A DNA stretch of 64,000 bases from Flavitalea sp966112615 (lineage in GTDB: Bacteria > Bacteroidota > Bacteroidia > Chitinophagales > Chitinophagaceae), in the NCBI GenBank assembly GCA_966112615.1, contig CBHWDO010000007.1, positions 62,001 through 126,000 of the forward strand. The letters run 5' to 3'. Shown here piece by piece: positions 26,450 through 36,599 of the stretch. Numbering within the stretch: position 1 is the first letter of the stretch; each line of letters begins with the position of its first letter. A program made the translations under genes and the position numbers. The notes below the pieces were generated by a model, which was not told where the DNA came from, made no database searches, and saw only the letters and a list, made by a program, of their open reading frames with translations.

Positions 26450-28810
26450 ATGTTCAGTAATTACATAAAAATTGCTATTAGAAACCTGCTTCGTCAGAAA
26501 GCGTTTTCTATCATAAATATATCAGGTCTTGCAATCGGTATGGCCAGTGCCATTCTGATCATGATATGGATTCAAAATGAGATCAGTCACGACAGGTTCC
26601 ATGAAAAGGGTGACCGATTGTATACTTTGAATAACCGTGACAGGTTCAATGGTGAACTCTGGGCATGGAACACTACACCAAATATCCTGGCGCCAACTAT
26701 CAAAAATGATTATCCTGAAGTTGAAGATGTAGTGCGTACAAATTCCGCCAATTTTCTTTTCAATTACAAGGATACAAGATTGATTGCCTCAGGAATGTTT
26801 ACTGATACAGGGTTCTTTCATTTGTTTTCTTTTCCCTTAATTAAAGGTTCACCCAAAGATGTTTTAAATGGTGTTAATAACATCGTGGTTACTGAAAAAT
26901 TTGCCAGGAAACTTTTCGGTACAGAAGATGCCATGGGAAAGATTGTGAGGATTGATAGCAATGATCATTTCACTGTAACCGGTGTCATGAAAGATCTTCC
27001 TTCCAATACAATTTTTGAATTTGATTACCTCGTTCCCTGGACTTACATGAATAAACTGGATTGGGCAGATAGCAGCTGGGGAAATAATTCTGTAAAGTCA
27101 TATGTTTTGTTGAAGCCAAATGTTTCACAGGAAACTTTTAATCAAAAGATCAAGAATGTAACAAAGGATCATGACGAAGGATCAACCACTGAAGTATTTA
27201 CTTACCTGTTTGGTGATGCATGGTTATATAATAAATCTGTGAATGGTCAGTACGTAGGTGGAAGAATTGAACTGGTGAGATTATTTGCGATCATTGCTGC
27301 ATTCATTTTGTTGATAGCATGTATCAATTTCATGAACCTTAGTACGGCCAGGAGTGAAAAACGTGCAAAGGAAGTAGGCATCCGAAAAGTGGTAGGTGCT
27401 CCCAAATCCTTGCTGGTAGGGCAGTTCCTTGGAGAGTCCATATTAGTAGCATTGCTGGCGGGAATTCTTTCTTTGGTAATTGTTCAGCTAAGTCTTCCAT
27501 CATTCAGTACATTATTTAATAAGCAGCTTTCCATTCCATACAACAATCCGGCGTTTTGGGGCTATGGTTTATTATTTGTTGTGCTGACTGGATTGATAGC
27601 TGGAAGTTATCCCGCATTCTTCTTATCGTCTTATAAACCTGTAAAAGTTTTAAAAGGAACTTTTAAAGCAGCCCATGCATTGGTTACCCCACGTAAAGTT
27701 TTGGTTGTAATACAATTTACTTTCGCCATCATCCTGATCATCTGTACAATCATCATTACAAGGCAGATCAATCATGCGCAGAATCGGGATGCGGGATACG
27801 ACAGAAGCCAGCTTGTATATATGTTCCTTCGTGGTGATATGGATAAGAACTATAATGCCATTAAGAATGAATTGATCAGTAGCGGTGCTGCAGTTGCTGT
27901 TACTAAATCAATGAGTCCAATTACACAGCGCTGGAGTGATAGCTGGGGATTCAGTTGGGAAGGAAGCACCAAGGAAGATGAGAAGCAGGATTTTATCAGG
28001 ATGGCTTCCGATGCTGATTTCGTAAAGACAATGGGTGTAAAACTTGTTGAAGGACGTGATATTGATATCAATTTACATCCAGGTGATTCAACTGCCTTGT
28101 TGCTGAATGAAACTGCAGTGAAAGCAATGGGTTTTAAGAATCCAATAGGTCAGTTGGTGAGAGAAGGAAACGGACGTGCATGGGTTGTTGTTGGTGTACT
28201 AAAAGATTTCATTTTTGAATCTCCATTCCAGAAAATTGAAAAGCTGATGGTGAATGGTCCATCTGCCTGGTTCAATGTGATGCATTTTAAATTGAGTCCT
28301 TCTAAGTCAACCAAGGAAAGCCTTGCACTTGCAGAGAATATATTCAAAAAATATAATCCTCAATATCCTTTTGAATACAATTTTGCGGATGAGTCTTATG
28401 CCAAGAAGTTCGACAGTCAGAAGAGAACAGGTCAGCTTGCTGCTTTGTTTGCCGGATTGACCATCTTCATTTCCTGCCTTGGATTATTTGGACTTGCTGC
28501 ATATATGGCTCAGAACAGGATCAAGGAGATCGGTGTACGTAGAGTACTGGGTGCATCTGTGAATAATATTACGACGCTTCTGTCGAAAGACTTCCTGAAG
28601 CTTGTTTTTATCTCCCTTGTTATTGCAACACCTATTTCATGGTGGGCGATGAATGAATGGCTAAAGGATTTTGAATACAGGGTAACAGTTGAATGGTGGG
28701 TTTTTGCGGTTGCAGGAATTGTTTCTATAGCGATTGCATTGATAACGGTAGGATACCAGGCAATACGTGCGGCTTTATCAAATCCAGTGAAGAATTTAAG
28801 AACAGAATAA
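26450..28810 (+). CDS. MacB/FtsX-type ABC transporter permease
   Basis: A 786-aa permease. It opens with NYIKIAIRNLLRQKAFSIIN and a first membrane helix, continues with a MacB-like periplasmic domain (about 45-240), an FtsX core with three helices (about 280-420), then a second copy of the same layout: a helix near 430, a periplasmic domain (about 455-645) and a final FtsX core. Both cores carry KRAKEVGIRKVVGA- and NRIKEIGVRRVLGA-type coupling segments. This double-FtsX form is common in Bacteroidota and is paired with an ATPase such as that at 25488. Cargo is unknown; peptides, lipids or antibiotics are possible. Confidence 0.93.
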   Translation: MFSNYIKIAIRNLLRQKAFSIINISGLAIGMASAILIMIWIQNEISHDRFHEKGDRLYTLNNRDRFNGELWAWNTTPNILAPTIKNDYPEVEDVVRTNSANFLFNYKDTRLIASGMFTDTGFFHLFSFPLIKGSPKDVLNGVNNIVVTEKFARKLFGTEDAMGKIVRIDSNDHFTVTGVMKDLPSNTIFEFDYLVPWTYMNKLDWADSSWGNNSVKSYVLLKPNVSQETFNQKIKNVTKDHDEGSTTEVFTYLFGDAWLYNKSVNGQYVGGRIELVRLFAIIAAFILLIACINFMNLSTARSEKRAKEVGIRKVVGAPKSLLVGQFLGESILVALLAGILSLVIVQLSLPSFSTLFNKQLSIPYNNPAFWGYGLLFVVLTGLIAGSYPAFFLSSYKPVKVLKGTFKAAHALVTPRKVLVVIQFTFAIILIICTIIITRQINHAQNRDAGYDRSQLVYMFLRGDMDKNYNAIKNELISSGAAVAVTKSMSPITQRWSDSWGFSWEGSTKEDEKQDFIRMASDADFVKTMGVKLVEGRDIDINLHPGDSTALLLNETAVKAMGFKNPIGQLVREGNGRAWVVVGVLKDFIFESPFQKIEKLMVNGPSAWFNVMHFKLSPSKSTKESLALAENIFKKYNPQYPFEYNFADESYAKKFDSQKRTGQLAALFAGLTIFISCLGLFGLAAYMAQNRIKEIGVRRVLGASVNNITTLLSKDFLKLVFISLVIATPISWWAMNEWLKDFEYRVTVEWWVFAVAGIVSIAIALITVGYQAIRAALSNPVKNLRTE

Positions 28811-28820
28811 CCCAACTTAC

Positions 28821-30149
28821 ATGAAGAAGTTTTTTATCAGTGCTGTTACTATGATGATGTTACAGATGGGAGTAACAGCACAATCTCACTATAGTTTGCA
28901 ATCTGCCATTGACACTGCTTTGGCGAAGAATATTGAAGTAAGGCAAAATGTTTTACTGGCAGAGCAATCGCAGGTATACTTAAAGCAATCACGTGCTAAC
29001 CTGTTGCCGGATCTTGGTGTAAACCTGAATCACGGTATCAACCAGGGAAGAAGTATTGATCCGTTCACTAACCAGTTCGTTAACCAGACCGTGAACTTTG
29101 CAGGATATGGATTGAGTACAGGTGTGGTATTGTTTAATGGGATGAGATTGCAGAATACGGTACGGCAATATGCAAATGGTTATGAAGCATCCCGTATGGA
29201 ATTGCAGCAGGCAAAAGACAATCTTGTTTTGAATGTTATGCTAGCGTATTTGCAGGTGCTGAATACGGAAGATCTATTGAATGCAGCTATCAAACAAAAA
29301 GATGTAAGCACCGAGCAACTGAACAGGTTGCAGGTGCTTGATCAGAAAGGTGCGATCAGTCCTTCGCAGGTTTCAGATGTAAAAGGCCAGTTGATGAATG
29401 ATGAATTGAACATTCTGAATCTTCGCAACACACTTGAAACAGCGAAACTTTCCCTGGCTCAATTGATGAACATACCATATGATAGGTCAATGAGCCTGGA
29501 GAGAATGAATGCGGAGGAGTTTTTGACAGCATATGGTGCCAGCAGTGTTGAAGTGTATGAGACAGCATTGAAACAATTTTCCTTGGTGAAGGCCGTGGAA
29601 CTTCGCAGAAAGAGTTCCCAGTATGCGCTGAAAGCTGCTCGTGGAAATATGTTTCCGGTACTATCACTCGGAGGAAATATGCAGACCAATTATTCAAGTG
29701 TGGCAGCGAATTCACTGGGAAAGATTCCATACAAGGAACAGCTCAGTAATAATATTTTCTATACTTTGAACCTCGGGTTAAGTATACCCTTGTTCAGCAA
29801 TTTCAGATTTAGAAATAATGTGAAGCTTGCAGATATAGAAGTAAGGCGTACAACTTTGGAAGAAGAAAATACCAGGGTAAAGTTGAGGCAGCAAATTGAG
29901 CAGGCGCATTTGAATATGACCAATGCCTATGATCGATATAAGGCGCTGGCAGAACAGGTTTCAGCTTATAAGACTTCCTTCCAGGCTGCAGAGGCAAGGT
30001 TGACAGCAGGTGTTGGAACAACGGTGGATTATATCATTGCAAAAACAAATCTTGATCGTGCAAATATTGCGTTGATATCTTCGAGGTATGACTTTGTGCT
30101 GAGGAAAAAGATTCTTGATTTTTATCAGAATGTTGTTGGGGGAAGGTGA
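28821..30149 (+). CDS. TolC-family outer-membrane efflux channel
   Basis: A 442-aa protein with a signal peptide (residues 1-20, ending VTAQ) and the two long helical repeats of the OEP family: the first about 25-210 (SLQSAIDTALAKNIEV...) and the second about 235-440 (SLVKAVELRRKSSQYALKAA). It forms the outer-membrane exit duct for the HlyD/ABC pump encoded upstream, starting 10 nt after the permease stop. It ends 5 nt before the stop of the convergent DHFR-like gene; no terminator is visible between them. Confidence 0.93.
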   Translation: MKKFFISAVTMMMLQMGVTAQSHYSLQSAIDTALAKNIEVRQNVLLAEQSQVYLKQSRANLLPDLGVNLNHGINQGRSIDPFTNQFVNQTVNFAGYGLSTGVVLFNGMRLQNTVRQYANGYEASRMELQQAKDNLVLNVMLAYLQVLNTEDLLNAAIKQKDVSTEQLNRLQVLDQKGAISPSQVSDVKGQLMNDELNILNLRNTLETAKLSLAQLMNIPYDRSMSLERMNAEEFLTAYGASSVEVYETALKQFSLVKAVELRRKSSQYALKAARGNMFPVLSLGGNMQTNYSSVAANSLGKIPYKEQLSNNIFYTLNLGLSIPLFSNFRFRNNVKLADIEVRRTTLEEENTRVKLRQQIEQAHLNMTNAYDRYKALAEQVSAYKTSFQAAEARLTAGVGTTVDYIIAKTNLDRANIALISSRYDFVLRKKILDFYQNVVGGR

Positions 30150-30154
30150 TAGGA

Positions 30155-30748
30155 TCATCCCCCAACTCTTCCTGTAATAATACCACCCTGTCTGTGATAA
30201 TTCGCAATGATCACGCCCATGGAAGTAGTATGACTTTCCATTAGTTTATATGTTTTAGGAAGAGCATTTTCAGCAAAAAGTCTTTTGCCTTTTCCTAAGA
30301 TTACAGGATGTATCATTAGCCAGAATTCATCCACCAGGCCGTGTTTCAAGAGGAGGTGAACAAGTTGGCTGCTGCCCCAGATTTTTATATCCGAACCGCT
30401 TGAGTTGTGAAGTTCCAGAATATTTTCCAGGTTGTTAAGAAAAGAGCAATTGTTCCATTCTGATGAATTTCTCGTAGTGGAAAGAACATATTTTTTAACC
30501 TCGTTGATTCCTGGCCAGAACGAAGCATGTGAAGGCCAATAGTTTTCCCAGATATCAAAGGTTTTCCTGCCGAGCAATAAATCTGCCGGTTCTAAAAATT
30601 TTTGCATGATGTTTCCTGCTTCTTCATCATCAAATGGTGCAGTCCAGCCGCCATAGGTAAAACCATTTGAAGGGTCTTCTTCAGGTCCACCCGGTGCCTG
30701 CATAATTCCATCGAGTGTTAAAAATGATAGCACAATAAACCTTCTCAT
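30155..30748 (-). CDS. DHFR/RibD-C-like reductase domain protein
   Basis: A 197-aa protein of the RibD C-terminal/dihydrofolate-reductase-like family: SFLTLDGIMQAPGGPEED at the start, LLLGRKTFDIWENYWP near 72, and the C-terminal KGKRLFAE motif typical of these single-domain relatives. Such stand-alone members are often NADPH-dependent reductases of unknown substrate. There is no signal peptide. It is followed on the minus strand by nothing, since the TolC gene converges on it. Confidence 0.88.
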   Translation of the reverse strand: MRRFIVLSFLTLDGIMQAPGGPEEDPSNGFTYGGWTAPFDDEEAGNIMQKFLEPADLLLGRKTFDIWENYWPSHASFWPGINEVKKYVLSTTRNSSEWNNCSFLNNLENILELHNSSGSDIKIWGSSQLVHLLLKHGLVDEFWLMIHPVILGKGKRLFAENALPKTYKLMESHTTSMGVIIANYHRQGGIITGRVGG

Positions 30749-30842
30749 ATAATTTTATTTCTACATCAAATTTGAATCATTAAGATAATAAGTGAAGAGG
30801 TAGTTTAAGACAAAAAAGAGGTTGTTTCCGAAATGTCCATTT

Positions 30843-31628
30843 TTAATTGGATAAGTATCTCAGCATCCATTCGTAAATATTAATTCCATTTTCTTTAAAG
30901 CGTGGATCCGATGCTCTGCTCCATGAATCATGACCATACATTCCAAAGGATTCCAGTTTGGTAAATATTGGAGGATGAACTGGTTCAAATCTATTGATTC
31001 GCTTAATAAAATCTTCAGTAAGTGAAATATCGCGAACCTCGTCACCTTCATTATGAAAGAACCAAATCGGAATATTTTTATCAGCTATTGACTGGCTTAT
31101 GAAATTCAGGTCACCATATCGTGGAACGCCCGACATGGCAACGATTGCTGCTATGCTTCTATTAGTGTAAGCTGCATATTCAATACAGATCTCACTACCA
31201 TCACTCATACCTACCAGGTAAATTCTTTTTGGGTCATAAGAATACTGAGGCAAGCTAAGGTTAAGAAATGCATCTATTTCGGCGGGTGATGGTTTGATGT
31301 TGAATTGCGGAGCTATGATATTGAAGGCATACCTGCTATTGCTAATGGCAAAGCCTGAAGGAAGTAAATTTTGTTGAACCAGGTAAGGTATTGACTCAAG
31401 CCATAATTTTTTAAGATCCTCATTCTTGTCGCCATATTGTCCGGCTCCATGAAAGAATATTATGACAGGATTTTGACCTGTCCCCGGTTCTTTAGGTGAG
31501 CAACTGATAAATCCATTGATATTGGGTAAGGAAGTTACCAGTTGCTCTTTAAGTATGTACCCTGTTTCAATACTTTCTTTTTTGCAGGATATCATTACTG
31601 CAAAAATAATAGCAAGCGCAAGTTTCAT
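30843..31628 (-). CDS. Alpha/beta hydrolase lipoprotein (esterase-like)
   Basis: A 261-aa predicted lipoprotein (lipobox VMISC, Cys15). The alpha/beta hydrolase fold shows the oxyanion segment FFHGAGQYG near 59, the nucleophile elbow GMSDGS with Ser142, a likely acid Asp196 in FFHNEGDEVRD and the catalytic His233 in MYGHDSW. The arrangement resembles dienelactone hydrolase/PHB-depolymerase-like esterases. It starts 7 nt after the stop of the broken T9SS cargo gene and was probably co-transcribed with it. Confidence 0.82.
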   Translation of the reverse strand: MKLALAIIFAVMISCKKESIETGYILKEQLVTSLPNINGFISCSPKEPGTGQNPVIIFFHGAGQYGDKNEDLKKLWLESIPYLVQQNLLPSGFAISNSRYAFNIIAPQFNIKPSPAEIDAFLNLSLPQYSYDPKRIYLVGMSDGSEICIEYAAYTNRSIAAIVAMSGVPRYGDLNFISQSIADKNIPIWFFHNEGDEVRDISLTEDFIKRINRFEPVHPPIFTKLESFGMYGHDSWSRASDPRFKENGINIYEWMLRYLSN

Positions 31629-31635
31629 GATATGA

Positions 31636-33585
31636 TTATCGCTTGATGAATATTTGTTTCAATGATCTATTACCAATAACTGCTTTAATGAAATAAGTTC
31701 CCGGAGGCAATTGTTTTACTGATATTTCCTGGGTTTTTCCTGCCGGTATTTTTTGAGTGTATTTTACCCTGCCCATTTCATCCAGGATCCAGATGGTGGA
31801 AGGTTGTAGTTCCATTTCTCTGTGAACGATCCTTATTGAATTAATTGCTGGATTTGGATATACCATGAGTTTGGTTTTGTCTGAAATCACCACCAATCTT
31901 TCTTTACTTTCGAATCTTGTCGGCTCAAACCAGGTAAGCTTATAGTAATTCTGCATTTCAGGGTAAGGGTCCTTATATGTCAGTAAAGTATTTTTTGATT
32001 CTACAAATGCAATCGTTTTGAAGTTTTTTCCATCAGTACTTCTTTGAATATAATAGCCATTTGTATTTGCAGAATGATCCCATTGTAGTTGCACAGATGA
32101 ATTGGCATCATTGTATTTTGCCTCAAGATTTATGGAAGAAGGTTGAGGATAGCATACATTCATTGTGTCGAGCGTTTTGCAGTCATCAACATATCCAACA
32201 AAGAATGCATTTTTTCCGCTGGAAGCACAATTGAGAGGTGTAACATTCTTTCCGCATACAAGTTGAGAACCATTGCCATTATCAAAGCAGCAGACGCCGT
32301 ATTGTTGGAAGATTTGTTTGTACTTGATCAAAAGCATGGAAGATTTGGATGAAGTATCTTTTGTGCCGCCGAACAAATAGATATTATTTGAAGGATCAAC
32401 CGATAAAGAATTCGCTGTGAATCTTACAAATTGCATAGAGTTGAACTCCTGCAGCCATATTTTTTTTCCCGATGAATCGTATTTGACGAGAATATTTTTA
32501 CTTAGGTCTGGATCGGAAGTAAATAAGTTTGCTGTGAAATATGAGTTTCCTTGTTTGTCAAAATATGCATCTACTTCCCTTAATGATCGGTCGTTATGAT
32601 TAATTGTATCTGACCATATCATGTTGCCAGATGCATTTACTTCAGCATTGATAATTTGTCTTAAATCCTGGTTATTTGATTTCCCAACCATTATAAAAAT
32701 ATTGCTACGATCATTTACCTGGACAACAGTAGTGAACGGAATTGTCGGGTTACTGAAAATCCATTGCAATGTGCCATTAGAATTAAATTTATACAAGCCA
32801 TTTTCACCTGCTGCATAAATGTTTCCGTTGCTGTCAGCATCTATTAACTTGTTGAAGCAAACTATGCATCCAAGACCTTTAAAAGTACTATTCCAAAGTA
32901 AATTTCCCTGCGGGTCGTATTTGACCACATCATAATTCAATCCTTGCTGAATTGAGGTAGAAATCAGTGCTACAATATTCCCTGAATTATCTACCAGTAT
33001 GTTTTCTCCGTAACTTGAACTACCAAATTGTTTTTCCCATAGTACATCTCCATTTTCACCGTATTTTATTGTTATAGCTCCCTCACTTTCGCCGGTTACA
33101 TATACATTATAGTTTTTGTCTACGGCAACTGCATGTGCTACGTCCATAAAATAGCTACTTCTTGGATTGTCGTAAGTTTTAGCCCAAAGTAATGTTCCTG
33201 TAGGACTGTATTTAAGGGTTATGTATTGTTGGTCGGACTCTCCATTGGGAAGATTGTCAGTAAATCCAACTACATAAACATTTCCCATGTCATCGGTAGC
33301 AATGGCTTCCGGAGAACTTAATGAACCGGGTTGACCTTCAAATTTCCTTTCCCATAATATTTGCCCCTGGGGATTGAACTTTGCTGAAATAATCGAATAT
33401 GGATCGTTACCTCTGTTTCCACTTATTATAATATTTCCCCAATTATCAATTGCCATTTCGTTGGGATTGCCGTTGATGCTTTTTTCCCATTATTTTATAG
33501 GTTGTGCATACAGGGGATTGTAAATAGTGAAAATGATGATTAAGCCTGCAATTGCAGAAAGTTTTTGTAGAAATGAAATTCCCAT
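31636..33585 (-). pseudogene. T9SS-cargo SBBP/beta-propeller protein gene with an in-frame stop in the leader
   Basis: On the minus strand an ATG at 33585 opens a good signal peptide (hydrophobic core, ending PLYAQ near residue 27). Codon 32 is TAA (33490-33492). The same frame then continues without a break through an internal ATG (33456) to the end at 31636. The codons just after the stop (WEKSINGNPNE) fit the start of an SBBP repeat, so the stop interrupts one gene; CAA to TAA is a single transition. The rest (606 aa from 33456) has about six SBBP-type blades (NGN-(I/V)-Y motifs), an FN3-like domain near 440-510 and a type-A T9SS sorting domain (YPNPA...PPGTYFIK). Product from 33456 alone would lack a signal peptide and could not be exported. 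A sequencing error is also possible. Confidence 0.85.
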
Positions 33586-33684
33586 AGCTGTTAGATAAGG
33601 TTGATGAATATGGGAAGGGGTATGAATTAAATTTAATAATAATATTGTGATTGGCAATAAGAAATTATTGTACCGAATAGGTTA

Positions 33685-34506
33685 TTATTCAGTTACTACT
33701 ATTAACCGTCTTTTATAATACTTCCAACCAAGAAAAACCAATATTCCAATCAATATGATGGTCCATAGATTTGCGAGAAAAAGAATGAGGGTCCGGAATA
33801 TATCAATTCCGTTGTGTAGTGCATTTGAAAAGCGAACAGAGAAGGGAAGATTATATTTTTCGATATGGTAATTGCTGATCGTTTCCTTTCTCACAATGGA
33901 ATTCTGAAAGAGTTCAATATTTACAACACTGTAGGAAACATCAGCATCAATCAGCATATTAGCTATTGAATGATCTGTTGATTCATCTTTTATCCTGATG
34001 GTATTGATGGTGCCAGTCTTTATAGGCAAGCTATTCCTGTTTTCTTGCTTCAGTTTGTGTTCCAGGTAGATTAGGCTCTTGTCTTCTATGGTTAGTGAAC
34101 TTTTCTCGGTATTATATCCAAGCTTAGATGTCTCATATAAGAATGAATGTAGTTTTTCACTAGGGATCCGGACCAGTAAGTCAGCAGTTGGCCTGTATGA
34201 TTTGTAAGTGATCATTGAATCACTGGATACAATGAATTCTTTACTGTCTTCCTCGTCGAATTGAATCGATTGAGTATAAACCATTCCACCATATTGCTCC
34301 GAAAGCTTTGTAATCTCATGAGTACTTTCTTCGACATCTTTGACCTTAGTTTTCAGGAAAGCAGTCTTTACAAGCCTGGCTTTTTCATTTTCATTTAGTT
34401 GAGTAGTATCACTAAAGAAATCCTCATGCTGTTCGGTGGAGTGATTCTGGCATGCTGAGAATACTACAATCATCGTGGTAATTGCAATAAATTTGAAGGG
34501 ATGCAT
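33685..34506 (-). CDS. DUF4349-family lipoprotein
   Basis: A 273-aa protein with lipobox VFSAC (Cys19), then a DUF4349-like domain: LVKTAFLKTKVKDVEEST followed by an EQYGGMV segment, a YRPTADLLVRIPSEKLHSFL strand-helix unit, and a coiled stretch near 140-165. One membrane helix near 240-258 is followed by a basic cytosolic tail (KYYKRRL). The family has no firm function. It is separated from the broken cargo gene by about 100 nt and is probably transcribed alone. Confidence 0.82.
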   Translation of the reverse strand: MHPFKFIAITTMIVVFSACQNHSTEQHEDFFSDTTQLNENEKARLVKTAFLKTKVKDVEESTHEITKLSEQYGGMVYTQSIQFDEEDSKEFIVSSDSMITYKSYRPTADLLVRIPSEKLHSFLYETSKLGYNTEKSSLTIEDKSLIYLEHKLKQENRNSLPIKTGTINTIRIKDESTDHSIANMLIDADVSYSVVNIELFQNSIVRKETISNYHIEKYNLPFSVRFSNALHNGIDIFRTLILFLANLWTIILIGILVFLGWKYYKRRLIVVTE

Positions 34507-34588
34507 AATATTTGATTATGCCCCTTGATTCATAAGGCCATGCTATGGTAACCTCAATGAAAAGTTAAGAGTATCCATAATCGTTATG

Positions 34589-35701
34589 CTACTTCAATTC
34601 AACACTTAAATTAAATACAGACGGTTCCAGTGAAGTTTGCATTTCCGGCTGCTGGAAAAATGAAGGCATGTAACTGGCTTTCACCTGGAAGGTTCCAGGA
34701 AAGAAAAATCCTTCTGTCAGGGTTGTTAGAATATCAACCTTATTTCCAGGTAATAATCCTCCTGAAGGTATGGTCGCAAAACTTCTAAGATTTGTTCCCA
34801 CAGGATTATGTTCTGTATGAAGTATGTTTTTCAATGTGATCGGTCTGTTCCCCTGGTTCACCAGTTCTCCCACTTTGATTGTCTGGGTTGGACCTGATTG
34901 AATCCCGGATATGCTTACATTATCATTAGCAAACCTTATGGGGTTTTTTATATCAACCAACACGCTGTAAGTCTTTACCTCAGTGCCTCTTCTTAAGGCG
35001 ATATAAAAACCTTTAGGATAAGTATAATCTATCGATATTCCATTGGAAGGATAAACATTTGGACTGTTGCCAGGTACTTCAAAAGCATTTTGAGTATACC
35101 TTATCTCATCACCGTTATGGCTGATCTTTGCTTTAAGATTAGTGAAGTTTGTTCCAAGTGGCACAAATACATGGATTTCACCAATGGTTGCTTCTTCATG
35201 AATGATCTTTGTAGCCACAACATCTTCGTTGAATTGATTATTGTCAGACTTCAGGAATGTAAAGCCCGTAATGGAAAGAGGGGTGTTGTCTATTGCTTTC
35301 TGGACTTTTATTTTATAACTAATCTTTTTTTGCGGATTTGCATTGGCGCTTATAGTGTAAAGAATTTCATTACTAAAATCTTTTACAACACCTAATGCCG
35401 GTGATATGGTATATCCATCTTTTTGGAAATTAGATTGTAATGGCGTAAGCTGGAGACTTGAAGCATTATGAGGGATAACAATATCAATTGAACCAGCTAA
35501 TGACTGTTGGCCATTTGTAATGACGGGATGTTCTATATCAATTGAAACATTGTTGGTTTCACTGAATTTAAAATCATTTATTTTGATTGTTAAAAGGTCT
35601 ATTTCAGGAAGTCTGGGTGTTTGATCATCATCTTTGGAACAGGATAAAAATACTATTGAAAACGAAAGAATAGCTGCCAGGAAAAACAAGAAATGCCTCA
35701 T
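34589..35701 (-). CDS. DUF5018-like beta-domain lipoprotein
   Basis: A 370-aa lipoprotein (lipobox VFLSC, Cys21, then SKDDD). It contains tandem Ig-like repeats with the family motif ISPALGVVKDFSNEI followed by YKIKV, as in DUF5018 domains; a second repeat follows near 135-225. The same motif occurs in the cluster lipoprotein at 56233. It probably sits on the cell surface and binds a polymer or cell-envelope ligand, but no enzyme is linked to it here. The 165-nt gap to the divergent CPBP gene holds both promoters; no clear box is visible. Confidence 0.7.
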   Translation of the reverse strand: MRHFLFFLAAILSFSIVFLSCSKDDDQTPRLPEIDLLTIKINDFKFSETNNVSIDIEHPVITNGQQSLAGSIDIVIPHNASSLQLTPLQSNFQKDGYTISPALGVVKDFSNEILYTISANANPQKKISYKIKVQKAIDNTPLSITGFTFLKSDNNQFNEDVVATKIIHEEATIGEIHVFVPLGTNFTNLKAKISHNGDEIRYTQNAFEVPGNSPNVYPSNGISIDYTYPKGFYIALRRGTEVKTYSVLVDIKNPIRFANDNVSISGIQSGPTQTIKVGELVNQGNRPITLKNILHTEHNPVGTNLRSFATIPSGGLLPGNKVDILTTLTEGFFFPGTFQVKASYMPSFFQQPEMQTSLEPSVFNLSVELK

Positions 35702-35866
35702 CGATAAAGTTTAATTGGCGGCGAAACTAATCCTGGCTTCAATAAAATAAAAAGCAATAGTGTGTTGGATTGAGTATATGAAGTTTGAACGGAATCAAAT
35801 TGATAAGTTCATAATTTTTTTATATTAGCTGAACCCTACATTTCTAAAAAATTAGACTCAGATCAA

Positions 35867-36595
35867 ATGAAAAATGCCGGCTCGATTATCCTCGGTTTCC
35901 TGGTTCTTTTTGTAATCTATCATTTCCCGGAGTTTTTTGATGCCTTTTGGATTGCTGCTGTGTGTAAGATTGGGTTCTTAATGGTAGCTTTTGTAGTAGC
36001 GAGATTGCAGGGCTGGAGAGAGCTGGAGGGTTATGGACTTTCCTTCAAAAGGAAATGGGGTTATCACCTGGCATTAGGATTACTTGTTGGAATTGCGGCA
36101 TTTACTTTTTCTATAGTGCTGTCAGTTAAATTTTCTTTTGAAGAATTGGTAAGTGTCAAGAATGCAGAATTTTTTCTTGATCAACTACCATTGGTTTTAT
36201 TGATGACTTTCTTTCCTTCCATTGCGGAGGACATCCTTACCCGAGGCTACCTGTTGGCCCATTTTCCCAAAATGCAGCAATGGCAGTGGGTGCTGTTTTC
36301 GGCCTCAATCTATGTATTGAATCATATATGGCGATTGAATGAGGATATTTCAGTTTTGTCATACCTGTTTATTTTAGGATTAGTTTTAGGACTGGCTGTT
36401 CAAATCACCCGGTCTCTATGGCTTGCCTTGGGAATCCATTGGGGAGCAAATATCGCGTTTGAATTGAGTAAGGCAGGGGTTGAGGTAAGAACAGTAGGAT
36501 ATGAATACGGTTCAACCTGGATGCTTGCTATAGCCTGGGGAGTTATTCTGGTGTTTTTAATTGGGTTTAACTATGGAAAACCAAATAGAACTTAA
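35867..36595 (+). CDS. CPBP-family intramembrane metalloprotease homologue
   Basis: A 242-aa polytopic inner-membrane protein with about eight hydrophobic segments. CPBP (Abi/CAAX-protease) motif 1 is normally EExxxR; here it reads Glu121-Asp122-xxx-Arg126 followed by Gly, a conservative change. Motif 2 is in YVLNHIWR (His) and motif 3 is HWGAN (HxxxN). Activity is therefore likely but the Asp substitution is notable. Members cleave membrane proteins or process prenylated/peptide substrates. The gene is alone and ends 4 nt before the convergent cupin gene. Confidence 0.85.
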   Translation: MKNAGSIILGFLVLFVIYHFPEFFDAFWIAAVCKIGFLMVAFVVARLQGWRELEGYGLSFKRKWGYHLALGLLVGIAAFTFSIVLSVKFSFEELVSVKNAEFFLDQLPLVLLMTFFPSIAEDILTRGYLLAHFPKMQQWQWVLFSASIYVLNHIWRLNEDISVLSYLFILGLVLGLAVQITRSLWLALGIHWGANIAFELSKAGVEVRTVGYEYGSTWMLAIAWGVILVFLIGFNYGKPNRT

Positions 36596-36599
36596 TTTA

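Noticed and set aside
29356..29730. A 124-codon minus-strand frame inside the TolC gene
   Set aside because: Antisense to the helical repeat of a clear TolC protein, with no leader or motif.
33454..33456. ATG at 33456 as the true start of the SBBP/T9SS protein
   Set aside because: It removes the signal peptide and the residues WEKSINGNPNE that lead into the first blade; a T9SS cargo needs a Sec signal, so the start at 33585 with an in-frame stop explains the sequence better.
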